The position numbers and the translations under genes were made by a program. This document shows, piece by piece, positions 41,511-55,192 of a DNA stretch of 64,000 nt. How positions within the stretch are numbered: the stretch's first letter is position 1; each line of letters starts with the position of its first letter. The notes below the pieces were generated by a model. It made no database searches, was not told where the DNA came from, and saw only the letters and a list, made by a program, of their open reading frames with translations. Origin of the DNA: Baylisascaris procyonis (lineage: Eukaryota; Nematoda; Chromadorea; Rhabditida; Ascarididae). The stretch is taken from NCBI GenBank assembly GCA_037389465.1, contig JAZARR010000171.1:3534001-3598000 (forward strand), given 5' to 3'.

Positions 41511-41898
41511 ATAGAAGACACGCCTACACAAAGAGATCCGATGCTATCACAATACCATTGTGCAAAGAAAATTTGCGAAAATGGTCGAAATGATTTCATG
41601 GTTTTACTGATAGTGCAAGACAACTATTTATCGATCTAATGTTTTGGGTAGTGACAAAGCCGTACAGCTTAGCTTTCATATAAAATGATTCATAGATAAG
41701 ATATTGCTTGAATTTTTACTCTAAATGATGATTGCTTAACAATAACAGTACTATAATAGTCTCAAGCTTAAAAAGAATACAACTGCAGCTGCCGAGAAAT
41801 CAAAGCGAGCAAAAACAATAAAATTGGACGCCTTTCAAATTTTAGGGTGGCATAGATTTTTAGTTCGAATTTCTCCGCCCACTTTTGATAATTTTTGG

Positions 41899-41990
41899 TT
41901 ATTTATTCGTTTATTTATTTATCTATTTATTTATTTATCTGTTTATTTATTTATCTGTTTACTATTTACCTATTTATTTATCTTTTTAAA
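41899..41990. repeat. TTTA-type tetranucleotide repeat
   Basis: About 90 bp of TTTA units with interspersed TCTG and TATC variants. Confidence 0.9.
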
Positions 41991-42186
41991 TACTCCAATG
42001 CCTCGAAGCGATGAATCATAGAAACTACATGAGTACGTCCAATAAAAAAGTTATCGAAGCAGAATATTTAGCTAGTCATGGTCCATATGACTCTGAGTGA
42101 TTTACGGGTACTATCTGCGTGCAATATGCGAGCACATTTTTCACAATCGCTAAAACAGTTTGAATAATATCACTACCCCCGTTTGC

Positions 42187-42188
42187 AG
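42187..42188 (+). promoter_or_regulatory. Candidate trans-splice acceptor upstream of the acyltransferase ATG
   Basis: CCCCCGTTTGCAG ends at 42188, 102 bp before the chosen start codon. In a nematode this could be a spliced-leader acceptor or the 3' end of a 5'UTR intron. Sequence signal only. Confidence 0.3.
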
Positions 42189-42290
42189 CATTTCACTATC
42201 TATTTATATCCTTTTTTGACCCCCTTGATCATGATAGCTCTCTGTGCTCAAATCATATATGTCGTTCTTTTATTTCATGAATTTCCGGGC

Positions 42291-45200
42291 ATGGATATTC
42301 GGATCCGATCTTCAACTTTTGTGGTAATATTATTCGGCTTAGCAGCTTGCAACGCCCAAATTATTATTACTAATAACAACAGTATTTCTGATGACAAAAT
42401 TTCCTCACTCGTGCAGCACTTCTTAGCACAAAATCTTAGCACTTCTTGCCGATCCGCCATTCAAAAGGTATGCTTATTTTGAGTTAATATAGGCAATTGT
42501 TTTTTTAATCTTTTGATGAAATATCTTTTTTGATGAATATCGAAAGTGCTGTTTGTTATACGGTAAGAGATAGGCTGATGAGACAAGAAATCTGAGAACA
42601 TTAAAACATTTTAATTAGGAATGATTTTTCTGGGAAGTTTTTCTAATTCTTTGCGCTTTCTCAGAGAAAAATGACAAAATTTTCACTTCGTTATCATATT
42701 CGATTAGAGGTTTTCTTTTTAAAGGCTACGCATGAATACTAAATATTTCATGAGATACTTTTTATCTTTTTCAGATTCCTGCCTATCTATCCGCCTATGA
42801 TAGTGTTGATTTACAACGGCAATACTATTACGATTCATTTGGCGACGGTAAATTCCGTGAACTTATCACCGATAGTCAATTCGTATGTCTATATCTCTTT
42901 TATTTTTATTCTTTTATTAACTCTTACTTTTATTCTTACTCTTATCATTGCTCTAATTTTATTCCTACTTACTCCTACTTTTATACTTGCTTTATTCTTA
43001 CTTACTCTTACTTTTATTCTTATACTAATGTTCTGTTTACTGAGTGCTAATAAATTTCGATGCTAAAAATACTTATTATTATTTATAAGTCAACTCAACG
43101 TCTCTTTTAACGAGTTTCTGGTTTTTTATATCTTTTGGACACTGATCAATTATTTGATTTATTATGTGCATTTATCGATTATAAAAAAATCCAATGTAAA
43201 TGGTGACGATAATTTTTGAACAAATGAAAATTACCAAACAATTATGAGACTACTTTTTATAGATTGCCGATAATTTATAGCGTAGCAGTGTTCATGTAAC
43301 AGCTGATCTATCGACTCTACAAGCTTTCTGCAAAAAAAAAAAAAAAATTCTTCCATTCGGTCATGTCGATAGAATATGATAGATGCAAAACATACAAATA
43401 CGCATTTTCCGGATAATTTTTCGGGTAAATAGATGTAAATTTTAATCATTGAATGTTGGAGTTGTAGCTGCAGTGGTCGGCGATTGAAACTACTGCATAG
43501 ATATAACGCAAACATATAACACATAGAAATTTCGTCGTCATTATGCGCTTTGCAATACATAAGCTCAATTGAAGGTGGCCAAATTGCATAGAGTTGATCT
43601 ACTAAAAACACCTATTTGATTGTGGTTCCCACTTCAATAACTTTTGTGTTGCTATTTTGCACTCGTAGAAGCTGTAGCACGTTCTGCAATTATATACTCA
43701 GTCCAAGAACGTTAATGTTGTGATGTTTTTGCTAGCAATTTCTTGCTAGAGATTTTCTAAAAAAAATTCAACCGATTTAAATATAAGGTGAGCAGAGCAA
43801 AATGTTGATCAATTTTGAGAACAAGTAAAGTGACAGCTGCTACGTAACATTTCGATAACTCTGCAACGCCGCCAATGGACATTGCATATGGAGGATGATC
43901 CTGTTGAGCAGCAACTTGTTTCAATAGAATACACTTTCCGTAACCACTGAAATTTTGAAATTTTCCTCATATCGTCCATTTTTTTTTCACTTCATGAATA
44001 TGCTTTTCATTCTCATGCCTAAGTAAAAAATTGTGAATTAGCTAACAATTTTAGTTCGCAAAAAAAAGTCCACCGATACCACATTTTTAGCAGCGCAATA
44101 TGCTCAAATGTTTCAAAGTAGCAGCCGAAAAGGAATACTCTCAATCGGAATATTCATTCGACTATTGTTATGGATACAACACTCGTGATATTAATTCACA
44201 AGTTTATACTGCTTGCATTCCGAGTCCATGTGAAGCTATCGATCGTCTTTCGGTAAATCATCTTCTATTTATCAATATGCGATCACAATGATATCATTCT
44301 AATTCCTGAAACAACCAAACAGATCACTTGAAATCGATACTGATTAGAATCATATTTCTTGTAAAATAATACTCCATATTCCAATGATTCCTCATATATG
44401 CCAACTGATTATTGAAGCATAGAGAAGCTTCGCAGCGATAAAACTTCCGATTGAAAATTTCTACAAAATTCAAAGTCGCAAATTGATTGCGAAATGCATC
44501 GAGAAATGCTGTAACTGTAGTCCCTCTCCTCGTAATTCTGATTTACTCGAGTACTTACCTATGTTGCCACCTATATCAATGAAAATTTCATCTAAACTTA
44601 AATTTCGGCTTTGAGCCGATCACTGTAACTCATGCAATGCACAAACCGCCTGCGTTACTAGATTTGAGCAGGTTGGAGAAATGATTGAGTGTAGCATGAA
44701 TTTGGATCTTTTTTCGGTATATGATGGAGTGGTAGGGCGAGGGGGGAACTATGATCGAATGAGGCGAAGAGGATGGGGGAATGAGTCATCCGGCAAATTG
44801 CGGAGTGTAATCAACGTAATGGTCATCATTAGGATCACGAGTCTGCTATCCGTAGCTCTCGGCTTACAAATTCTCCGAGAGTTCTGATAAGAGCCCTATA
44901 TACACTGTACCGTGTTTCGAAATGGTTATGACCCATAGAGATCGCAGCAGTCGTAGATGAGAAAACGGTGGGATCAGACCTGTTCAGGCGGAAGATAGCT
45001 TGCAGTTCCGGCTTTTAAGCTTCCCTTAGGTGGCTAGAGATTTTCAGTTGACAGAGCATCCTAGTGTCTGATTCAGCATTTGCAATAATTTTTGGCTATA
45101 TTCTCAGTGTAACATACATATAATATCTTCTCATGCATTTGCTTTCTTATTGCTTCTTATCGGAAGCATTACAGTTACTGCAAACATCGAGTAAGAGTTT

Positions 45201-45913
45201 ATCGCCGATCTACTCGAATCTCACACAAATTGATGAATCGATATGCGTTCGTTCAAGGCACGAAGAAGAATGGTATCTAAGAGTGGTGCCCACTGCTTCA
45301 TTCGTCTGTATTTTGATGCTTTTTCTTATCGTTTGTTTATCGACCACTTATCATTGTCAACGCGGAGCAAAAACAAAGTAATTTATTTCCTTTTCTCCTT
45401 AACCTCTAATTTTTCTTAGAAGAGTTTTAATTGTTTACAAAAAAATTTTTAAGCTTTCTGAAAACTATTCCGTCACTGCTTCTTTCATTGATGCGGGTGA
45501 GGAATCATGTAATGTTGAAAATGGCTGTATAATAAGAGTAAAGGCATTTTTAAATGAAGAAAAGTACTAGTTCCTCGTTCCATTAGAACCGCCAGCGCAG
45601 TTGGTAGGAAAATGGGATGCGCACAGTTCCCTTCAATTTCAACGCTCAGGGCTCCATTCGCCCTAAAATTCCAGCATTTTCAATGCCTTTTTATTGGTTC
45701 TATGTTGAGCGTTAATCCCTTTCCCTTCTTTTTTTTCCTCCTTTTCCTCCTACGCCTCCAAAAAATGACCAGTTGTGGAATATCTCTCTAAAATTTCGGA
45801 ACTGATAATCGCGCTGATTATGACTATCATAAAAGTTCAAATTTGTGGGCGATAGACGTCCTTCAAATGAAACTCACTGCCTTCAGCGCAACTGTTTCGT
45901 ATAAATTTTTACA

Positions 45914-46000
<87 letters not shown>

Positions 46001-49000
46001 TGTACGCCTTTCGTTTTATTTCCTCATAGGGTTACTATAGCATATTGATTCTCGCGTACACCTCTAACATAGATGTTTTCTTCTTTCATAGCGCCTGCCT
46101 TCAACAGTAGTTCAGCTCAAATTTTTTAGCGACAATAAAAGCGATGAATTTGTGCTTCGGCTTGCGTCTCTGGCAACGTAGATGATTCCAAAGATCAATC
46201 TTTCATAGGAGCACACTCTCAGCCATGTTTTTCAGCACTTGGCCAACCTCGGGCCAAGGCCAAAAGCTTGACCAAGGCCATGCTGTCCTTCTCCTTGATG
46301 AAATTTCTATTTCAGATCACTGCCGACTGAAATATTCCTAGCATTTTCGGCCAAAAAGAATTTTATATCATTATGTAAAATGCCGAAGGATCGTCAGTCT
46401 ACTATAACATGCATGTTTGGCATTCGCTTTCTGACAATTTTATGGATTATTGTTGGTCATTCATTCGCATGGATAGAGGTATGTGATAGAGCACATGGAA
46501 ATGGAGAAAGAAGTTAGTAATTCTGGTCCAGATCCGAGATTCCGAGATCGCATCATGCATTTCGCATTCCATTTTGCATTTAGCTGCACTTGCATTTTAC
46601 TTCAACCAACAAAGAGGAATGAAGAAAACATCATATTGCATCGTTACAATATTCGACATACGACTACAAGCATGTGCGAGTCGGAGTGGCACCGAAACTC
46701 ACACATTGCTGAAGATCGATTGGAAATCTAAGAGGACTTAGCTCGATATGATGGCATATCCTAGCCTTTTACTTCATTCCTATGACCTGCCATATCACCA
46801 AAGTTCTTCGATCAAAGAGAGCTTGTTGAAAAACATTCTAAGGGATAGCATCTCTATCTCGAATTGGCCCTTGAATTATGAAGCTTGATTTTTCATTTTT
46901 AGGCAGTAATTTTAGCAGTGAATTACTCAGCAAAGTTGAAAATTAAGTTACCCATTTTACTGCTGAAGCGTGAGAACATTTTGAGAGATTTTTTAAGAAT
47001 TCTAGGAAAAGCGTTTCAATCAATGTGCCTTTTGTCTCCAAAAGGAGATTTAAAACGTTTACGGGAGGATATCATTTTATAGCTGATCGTGCGAAATTGT
47101 TGCTTGAAGTACTGATCAAAACATTCTACAATGCCTACTTTGCATATCAAGAGAGCGAGATACATGAACTTTTTTTTGCTTGAAGAAAGAAAAGATCCAA
47201 GCTCTTGAAGGGGTTCCGAATCATTCATTAGTCATATAAAGCACTTTTATTCTGCTTGAGACGAATCCGGTGCACTTCGATTCTTTCTATAAGGCTATAA
47301 TTTTTTTTTTTTTGTGATGGCGAAGCTGTCACCTGTGCAGAGACAGACGGGTGGCAAAAAGCCTTCGCTTTATCGGGTCCCTATGTGGAATGTGGCATGT
47401 ATTAAAGAGCTGCTAGAAACATTCACTACGCATCCGATTTTTAATGAAAAAGCCGCCCAATATGACATCATTTTTCAGCCGTATCTTGATAATCCCGTTG
47501 ACTATCGACGTGATATTACTGGAAACTTTTTCAATCAATGGATTTCCAACTTTCTTCTCACTGTGGACACATTTCTTGTACTTGGTGGAACGGTAAATGC
47601 ATATGGATTTTTCAGAAAAGCTCAAAGAACAAGTGAGTATTATGTCTGTAAACGAAAAGTTTCTCAACCTCTTTAAATGAAAACAGCAAGTGAGTCTATG
47701 AATTCCGGTCTGAAAAGGAAATATGGGAAGATGTAGATTAGAGAAATATTTCTTACTCTTTAAAAATGGGAACATGCTAGAGATGGTTGAGATGTAGATT
47801 AAAAGGGTATATAAATATTTGTTAACTGAATGTGATTTACAGGAAGGAAACCAAACTGGAGCTCAATCAACTATTGGCTCAAGTTCTATCGACATCGTAT
47901 TGTGCGTCTTTGGCCAGCATATCTATATACGTTGCTTGGAGTTATGTTCCTCTCTAGTTCGCACTATCATGGGTTATGGCCTGAGCTGGATCCATTAGTT
48001 CAATGTCGTCAACATTGGTGGGAAAACTTGCTGTTTATTAGCAGTTTATTCGAAAATCGCTGCATGCAGTGGACGTGGTGAGTAATTTAGACTTCCTTCT
48101 CAACAACGAACATTTATGTCTTTCCTTAATTCAAAGAATTTTCTCCCTTTTCTCTAAATAGTAAGAAATGAAATGATGTAGCATTTCAGTCAGAATGCAT
48201 TCGTGATGCTGAAAGCGGGATTGTAAGTTGGAATGAGATGTGCAATTTTTGCAGGAAAACATTAAAATGCTTCCACTGAGATGCTTTTTTCTCATATTCG
48301 AAAAAAGTTCCCCATTGCTTATGCATATAACAACTCAAAGGAGGATGCCATTCAAAACCGGCTAATTCTTAGAGAAAAAATCACTTTGGAGACATTAATA
48401 TAGCATGGAATGAATACTGCTGTGCAGATATGATGCTTTTTGATGAAGCCACCTCTCAAAATCGATCAAACAAGCTCAACTTCCTCATTTGAATTTTACA
48501 CGTTAGATAAGTTCACCGAATTTTGTCAACCTCCCATTCCAGCCTGCAGCTATAACAAACGAGCCGAAATTTGCTCTGATCTGAAAGGAGGAAATAGAAA
48601 ATTCAAGCCATTCCTTTCAAAACGACGAATTTAAACGTAGAGGTTGAGCAGTATTGTTTATCATATCTCGCATTAGCAATAAATTAGATTCGGATTTATT
48701 GAATTTTATACTTTTGGGATTTCTCATGAAAACTGAAGGAATGAAATAAAGGTTATTCCCTTTTCGGTACAAATTTATCCGAACCTTACTACCTGGCGTC
48801 TTCAACATGGTAAGTTGTCGAAATCTTCCTTTCGACGATTCAATTCAGGTAAGAAGTTTTTCAGGAAAACGGAGCATTTCATTTTCTTTTGTTGAGGAGG
48901 TCATTTGAAGTCTTCTGACTATTGCCTAGAAATCAAGTTTGGAGGAATTTATTGGTATTTTCCAATAATTATATCCTCGTATCTATCGTTTCATTCAGTT

Positions 49001-51958
49001 TCTCGCTTCTTTGGACTGAAATGAAGCAAAGAGAGCATAATCTTTCACTTAAGAATGTGGAGAGAAAGGAATGAGAGGCCCTCTATCCTTAGCTGCCTTG
49101 TCCTTCGCAACCATCTCTTCTCAGCTCTCTCTTCCCCACTCTCTCTGCTGGAGAAAACTGGTGAGCGGTCAACTCCTCGCACTACATATGCTGCAATAAT
49201 CGTCAGAACTCAATTCGTTCGTACTAGTGTGCGAAATGGAGATAATCGTTAAGTGTCCGTCTGGCCGAGCGGTCTAAGGCGCTGCGTTCAGGTCGCAGTC
49301 TACTTCGGTAGGCGCAGGTTCGAATCCTGCGGCGGACAAATCGTTTTACAGCGCAACATTGTGCAATCCAATTACATATTTCGTCCCTCACATAGCTTTG
49401 TGGACAATGTCACTGATGGCAATAAAGATCGGTTGATAGCTTTGTGATTATATTATCTGTAAAGATGTTTGTGAGCTTAGCGTCTGCAACATTGGATTAT
49501 GCAAAGTTTAGGATATACAATCTGCAAATTAGAATAGTAAGCGGGTACCTTCTTTAATGGAAAAAGATGAAACATTGCAGGTATATTGGAACGGAATTCA
49601 TATTTTATTTATTATCGCCTATATTTCTACTCACTCTAGTGAGATGGAAAAATGTTGGCTTATCACTTTGTGCCTCAACGATACTAATCTCGGCGAGTCT
49701 TAGAGCATTCGCTATGATAGCTTATAATTTACCACCTACTCAACTAGGCTGGAATACGCCACCTTTATTCAACTCGAATTATATGGAGGTATGTTATTAG
49801 TTAATGTTTCGCTTATTTGCTGATGATAGTGATAGGCTTTTGCCCGAGCATAGAACGTGAACGAAATTTTATCAGCAGTACCAAGTTGATTGTTCACTCA
49901 TATCCCTTCTTATCCCTTCTCCCATTCCATTTATTCCTCTCTACAGTTATTTCATTTCAGTGAATTCTACATTCCTAAACTGTATAAGGAAGGCATGAAT
50001 GGATAGATAGCATACTGATAGCCTGATTTTAAAGTCTCCTTCTTTATATGCTCCATCTTTTTCCACCATTTCTTCTCTCTTTCCTCCTCTATGTTTAAAG
50101 AAAACGAAATGTGCAAATTCGATGCAAGATGCCACATACTGCAATATAACAAATATTTTCAGCATTTCTCGCAAATGTATATCAAACCACAATATCGAAT
50201 TGGTCCATATATTGTTGGCATCGTTCTCGGATATTATCTCGTAGAATTATGCAACACTCGCATCAAATATGATCGGAAATTCATCGCTTTTGGATGGATG
50301 TTTTCAACGATTGCGGGATTGATATCTGTCTATGGTCTCTATCCCGTACTTCAGGTAATCTCTTCATTGATTATTTTTATTCTCATCATTTTTGTACAGA
50401 CGAGTGTCTCAAAAATACATTCGTTGCCAGCGTAAAAAAACCCTCACAGAACGGCGAAGAAAAAAGACAGAAATGGACAATATTTGTAAATGACATCAAT
50501 TGAAGTTGAAACGTCGAGGGAGGGAAGAATTCGTTTTTGCAAATGGGACAACAATAAAAATTTCCAAGTGAACCTCCATTCGAAGAATTTCATAAGTTTG
50601 CGCATATATATCCCGCCCCATCTACTTGTTTCCTTCTATCGAATGTATTGTTCTTTAAAAAAATCGCCGACGTATTGTTCCTCAGAAACACTCTATAGAG
50701 ATTCTCAATAATGGTACCGAATTGTGGGATCGATTGCTTCTATTGATTATGCAATTCAGTTTTCTAGATCACGAATCTTTGCAACAATTTCTTTAATTGC
50801 AAGAATTTCTTTAATTATGCAAAATTAAATTTTTCATTTTTTCGATTTCAGTTTTTTACTAAATTGAAAGAGCCAAATTTCAGTGGATTTATAATTGCTG
50901 TAATCGCTTCAGGGTTGGAATTGGCCAGTCTATTATGTAATCTATGGTGCATTTCATCGAACTTTATTTGCTCTTGCAATAGCATGGATAATCTTTGCTT
51001 GTCACTGTGGTTATGGTGGTATTATCAATCGTTTTCTCAGTTTCTCAGTTTTCATCCCACTCTCTGCTCTTTGCTATTCGGTTAGTTGTTTTATGTGCCT
51101 CTCTATTTTTTTTCTTTTTTTAAAAGTTTTTCTTTTGCATCAAGTGACAGTGTTTAGATGAGAGAGTAATCGCTAGGGAGCAGGGATTTATGTTGATTAA
51201 ATTACGGATAATTAAGAACCGGGGAGGAGATAGGTGAATTTCTTATCAAGTTTGACATTCTCAGCTTTCCACGTTAAAAAATTAACCTGCAAATGTGTTT
51301 TGGTGTCTCCACCTCATTACTATAGACTCAAATTTGTTTTTTTTTACTGTTGTTTTTATTAAATTTTTGCTTTTTTCATGTTAAATTAACACGAAAATAT
51401 TGCTGCGAAACCCATATTAAACTCCATTACAGTTATATGCATTGCAATGAACCTCAGTTGTGGGGCGTTTGTGATCGAACTGCTGACTTTGTTAAAATTC
51501 TCCGAACTGATGACAAATCTAGAAACTTTTGCAGACATATTTTTTGCAAAAATTTATAAACTAATGCAAAAATAATTTGCAGAAATATTTCACAACTTGA
51601 TCAATGCAATATATGTATAAGGAATAAATCTTTATAAGGAATAAAACAACTTATCATGTAATGAATTTCTTAATGATAAGCATCATTGCAGGTATACCTC
51701 AGTCATATGCCGGTTATATTCGCCACATTTTTGCAATTACCTTTCCCATATAAATATGTGGGAAAAATTCCAATGCTTATTCATTGTGTTGTTCGTCTAA
51801 TTCTTGCCTATATTCTTGGATTACAATGCTCAATGTTATCCGAATTACCAGCCATTAATATCGAACGTGTTTTATTGGCACGTAAAAGCAGTGAACGAGT
51901 TAAAAACATCTCTCACAATGAATACTGTCTATCTTCAATAACTTCCGGCAACAAATAG
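42291..51958 (+). CDS. NRF-6-like membrane acyltransferase (nose resistant to fluoxetine family), 11 exons, 678 aa
   Basis: A multipass acyltransferase-3 protein with an N-terminal NRF domain. In C. elegans, NRF-6 and relatives act in the intestine and hypodermis in lipid or drug transport. Exons: 42291-42467, 42775-42882, 44091-44252, 45175-45377, 46316-46478, 47479-47632, 47843-48077, 49581-49788, 50163-50354, 50913-51080 and 51692-51958 (stop TAG). All ten junctions are GT-AG and in phase. A signal peptide (about 1-23, STFVVILFGLAACNAQ) leads into a cysteine-bearing luminal NRF-type region (about 24-180). TM1 follows at about 186-208. The catalytic-type motif GIRFLTILWIIVGHS has its conserved His at about 265. 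Later landmarks match the family: VDTFLVLGGTVNAY, YRHRIVRLWPAYL, CRQHWWENLLFIS, CMQWTWYIGTEFIFYLLSP, YRIGPYIVG, GWNWPVYYVIYGAFHRTLF, CGYGGIINRFLS and YLSHMPVIF. Start: the first ATG that gives a signal peptide; an in-frame ATG at 42231 is possible. A tRNA gene sits in intron 7 and a (TA)n array in intron 4. Confidence 0.95.
42897..43026 (+). repeat. Pyrimidine-rich TTATTCTTACTC repeat in intron 2
   Basis: Diverged TTTTATTCTTACTCTTAC units over about 130 bp, starting 15 bp after the exon 2 donor of the acyltransferase gene. Confidence 0.85.
45917..45997. repeat. (TA)n microsatellite in acyltransferase intron 4
   Basis: Uninterrupted AT dinucleotide run of about 81 bp. Confidence 0.95.
49255..49338 (+). 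tRNA. tRNA-Leu-CAG: tRNA-Leu (anticodon CAG)
   Basis: An 84-base class II tRNA with every expected element. The acceptor stem GTCCGTC pairs with GGCGGAC (one G-U). The D arm contains the A box (TGGCCGAGCGG). The anticodon stem CTGCG/CGCAG holds loop TTCAGGT with anticodon CAG, reading CUG. A long variable arm (TCTAC TTCG GTAGG) marks a Leu/Ser-type tRNA. The T arm GCAGG TTCGAAT CCTGC supplies the B box, and the discriminator is A, as in leucine tRNAs. There is no intron. A TTTT run a few bases downstream is a pol III terminator. It lies within intron 7 of the acyltransferase gene, in the same orientation. Confidence 0.97.
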
Positions 51959-53833
51959 CAATTTGTGACCTGGAATTATATCTGGATCGTAGTTATGGTA
52001 GGCGACATATTCATGTGCACTGATATTGGAGGTGAACATAACTCTCTGCAGAATCCTTCAATGATAGCCTACTATGGCGTTGCGTAATCGTTGATCAAAT
52101 CAGAACCGTACAAAACACTGAAATTTACAAGAGAACAGTGCACAATATCATTCAATTTGTAATCTTAATAATAAGCAGCTTATTACAGAAATGCAACAAA
52201 TTTGACTACCATCATTTGTTGATGCAGAAAACTTCTCGATTGTGTTATTTTCGTATGTTAGTTTTATGATTGCACATGATCGCATGTCAACGTATGTTTA
52301 CGAATCTCATATTTGCCCCACTTTTTTTAAATTAATTTTTTATTTTTCCAACGTTCATCTATCCCGCTTTGTTATGCTCTTATAGAATATTCCTATTGAA
52401 ATGAAATATTGCAAATGTTTCCTATTGAAAATATTATTTGAAATTACAGATATATTACTTGCATATAACCGATAAGAATTTGCAACAAATTGCAAGAATA
52501 TATTATCGTCTAATAGATTAGCAGTGATATTGCAATTATCGAATGCGTTATAGATAAACTCATTCGAATTTCTTATTTAAGATCCGTTGAGAAGATCGGT
52601 GAGCACAGAAATATTATGATTGACTAATGCATTTAATGTAATGTCCCAGTAATTAATTACTGAAAAAAAAATGAAATCAAATTTCAAACGTGATAGAGAG
52701 TGCTCCTTCGCCATCTCGTCATTGAGTTATGAAGGAAAATAATTTAACAGAAGTCATATCACTATATTTTGTTGTCATACGATTGTGGCTATAAAAATGC
52801 TTCCTTCTTATTAGATTTTAATATTCAGTTGAAAGGCTGACGATTCAAGAAAATACACTGTGATGGTCAGTTATAATTAATGTGAATATTCTCTTGAAGC
52901 ATATAAAAGTGCAATTTTTAAAATGAAACAAGCTACCTCTGAACCAACAGATGAAATCCTATAGATAAGCATGAAGCATTTCCGATTGCAAAATGTAATT
53001 CTACTCGACCATTATTACAACGAGATGAAAAAGGTAGACTTTGGTTATGATATCCTAGATATATATATAGAAATGCAGAGATTTTTATAAACAATAGATA
53101 CAATATTTCGGAAAACGAATTTCTTCATCAATGATGAGATCGATCGATCCAACATAATACAAGAAAATTAAATTAATGAATTGAATTTTCTGAATATACA
53201 CTATGCAAGACTTGGAATGTTGCCATCAAAAACATATTCGATCAACCTTAAGTAAATTTTAATGCGAAAAAATTCTACGGTATTGCTAACGTTTATGGAT
53301 TTCATTCAATTTCATCGATGAATTCGCTTAGGAATAACGAAAAAATTTCATGAGAAACGTTTTCATCAATTTCACAAGGTTCCCGATGTCGTTTTATTGG
53401 ATTTAAAGTCCAGTGCCACCTCTGCTTTAAGAAATGCAAACACTTTCATAACTCTTGATAAATTTTGTAACTTTTTTGCAAGAAACAAAGACATTGTTTT
53501 CTGCAGAAATGAAAATCTCTATTTAAATTAAAAATTTGCTTATAAAAGGCAACAATGCTCATATAAGGTAATGCACTGAAATATGACATAATCTATTGCA
53601 ATTCTCGATCTGAATACTTTTCATTCAATTTTTGGAATCATAGCGTTAGAATTTAATTTTACTGAAGAATTTAACAAATTCTTATCCTTTTTCTCACTGC
53701 TCCCAAACATTTATATAAATTCCGCGTCGACGAGACTGTGATTCACATTCCCTCCTATCTACGCTATTTACTGCATTACAAACATATATATCACAATATT
53801 AGAAGATTGTAATTTCCATTTGTTCACCATCCA
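51959..53833. other. Convergent intergenic region
   Basis: Separates two tail-to-tail genes and must hold both 3'UTRs. AT-rich, no other coding exon recognised. No single polyadenylation signal stands out on either strand among many AT-rich hexamers. Confidence 0.6.
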
Positions 53834-55139
53834 TCACAACTCGATTGCTCGTAATTTTGCGGTGCTTGTTCGCCAATGCTTTTCATATTGCCGCTCTTCG
53901 CGCTTCTTTCGTAACCAACTTTCCGCACGTATCAATATGTGATTAAATGTATGCCTAAAACAAAGCATTGATATCATATCACGTATATTATTGATTAATA
54001 AGCTGCTGTTATCAATTTCAACTTGAACTTAACCGATATGATAGTTTCGAATTTCGATGAATAAATGTTTGATAGTCTAATTAATTATGGATCTTCATCT
54101 AATTGCCTCACATAATGAATGCAATAAATTATTTTGCTTTTTTTCTTGTATTTCTCACTGTATAAAAATATGGGACTTTTAAACAGCGAATCAGCCCAAA
54201 AGGATTTGTCGAAAAAATCTTTTGAAAGAAATTCCAAAGGGAGCGGTTGCATTACAGCAATATGCTCATTTAGATTACCCCCTTTCGGGAAGTAAAATTG
54301 CACACCTATATCTAGAGCTCATAAAGCAATATAAGACACAGTCGACACTGCAATTCACCAATGACATCAGATCTAAAACGTCACCAACGTTCACATATAT
54401 GAATCGGTGCACATCAGCAGTATAAACACCTGCAACAATTTTCATAAAATCGCTTCAATTACACTTGAAGGAACTCTGAACATCGGAAAGATGAAATGAT
54501 ATTAGCGTTAAGCTATTCGTTAAATGACTGCTTGAAACAAATCTAGCGAAATCGTCATAAACGTAACTGCAATATAATAAAAAGATAGTGAAAGCTCATG
54601 AATTTTGTTGAGAGTTTCCTAGGAAACTTGCAGCAATGTTGAAAATGTTGCCTTTTGACAGAGAAGAGTAAATAAGGGTAACCAGCTAGTTGATCTTTGA
54701 AAAACACAGCTTTGAATAGTCAAGTAAGCTTTTAAGTGGATCTTTTTCAACAAATATATGAAAAACTCGACTGTACTACGAAAAAAAAAATCCCACAGAT
54801 GAACCGCATTACCTAGAAATACCAAAAAAATTAAGGAAAAGGAGTGGAATTCATGAAAGCATAAAATATACCTAGATACTAATCTGTTGTATCATCTGCC
54901 ACAATTAAATATACATTAGCGTATTATAAAATGTTGAAATTTATCAAACCGCACGCACATAAATATTTTTATATCATAGACGGCGCAATTCGAAATTGAG
55001 AAAAATACGGGGCAAGTGTAACAAGTTAGTATTCAGCAACAACTGCATAAAATCTACTTTACTAATGATTCTGCTTAAAATATTTTCTCTTTATAGCTTA
55101 ACTTATTCCAAAAAACAGTATATTTTTTCATGTAACATT

Positions 55140-55192
<53 letters not shown>

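Larger units (their letters stand above)
38760..42185. other. No gene recognised
   Basis: No supportable exon chain. Visible items are a 24-base poly-A run at about 41,299-41,322, a G-rich tract at 41,461-41,510 and a TTTA/TTTATC repeat at 41,899-41,990. A frame near 41,000-41,150 ends at a donor-like AAG/GTATTT but has no partner exon. The part nearest 42,185 should contain the promoter of the acyltransferase gene. Confidence 0.5.

Noticed and set aside
45590..45640. tRNA D-arm-like sequence (AGCGCAGTTGGTAGG)
   Set aside because: No B box at the right distance and no acceptor pairing; could be chance or part of a dispersed repeat.
46483..46731. 82-codon plus-strand frame just after acyltransferase exon 5
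   Set aside because: Starts inside the intron after the exon 5 donor, has no family resemblance, and the phase-correct next exon is 47479-47632.
54619..54825. Minus-strand frame with a TM7-like phrase ([10 protein letters not shown])
   Set aside because: Initially considered for the missing TM7 exon, but the true exon at 54429-54306 fits family motifs and both splice phases.
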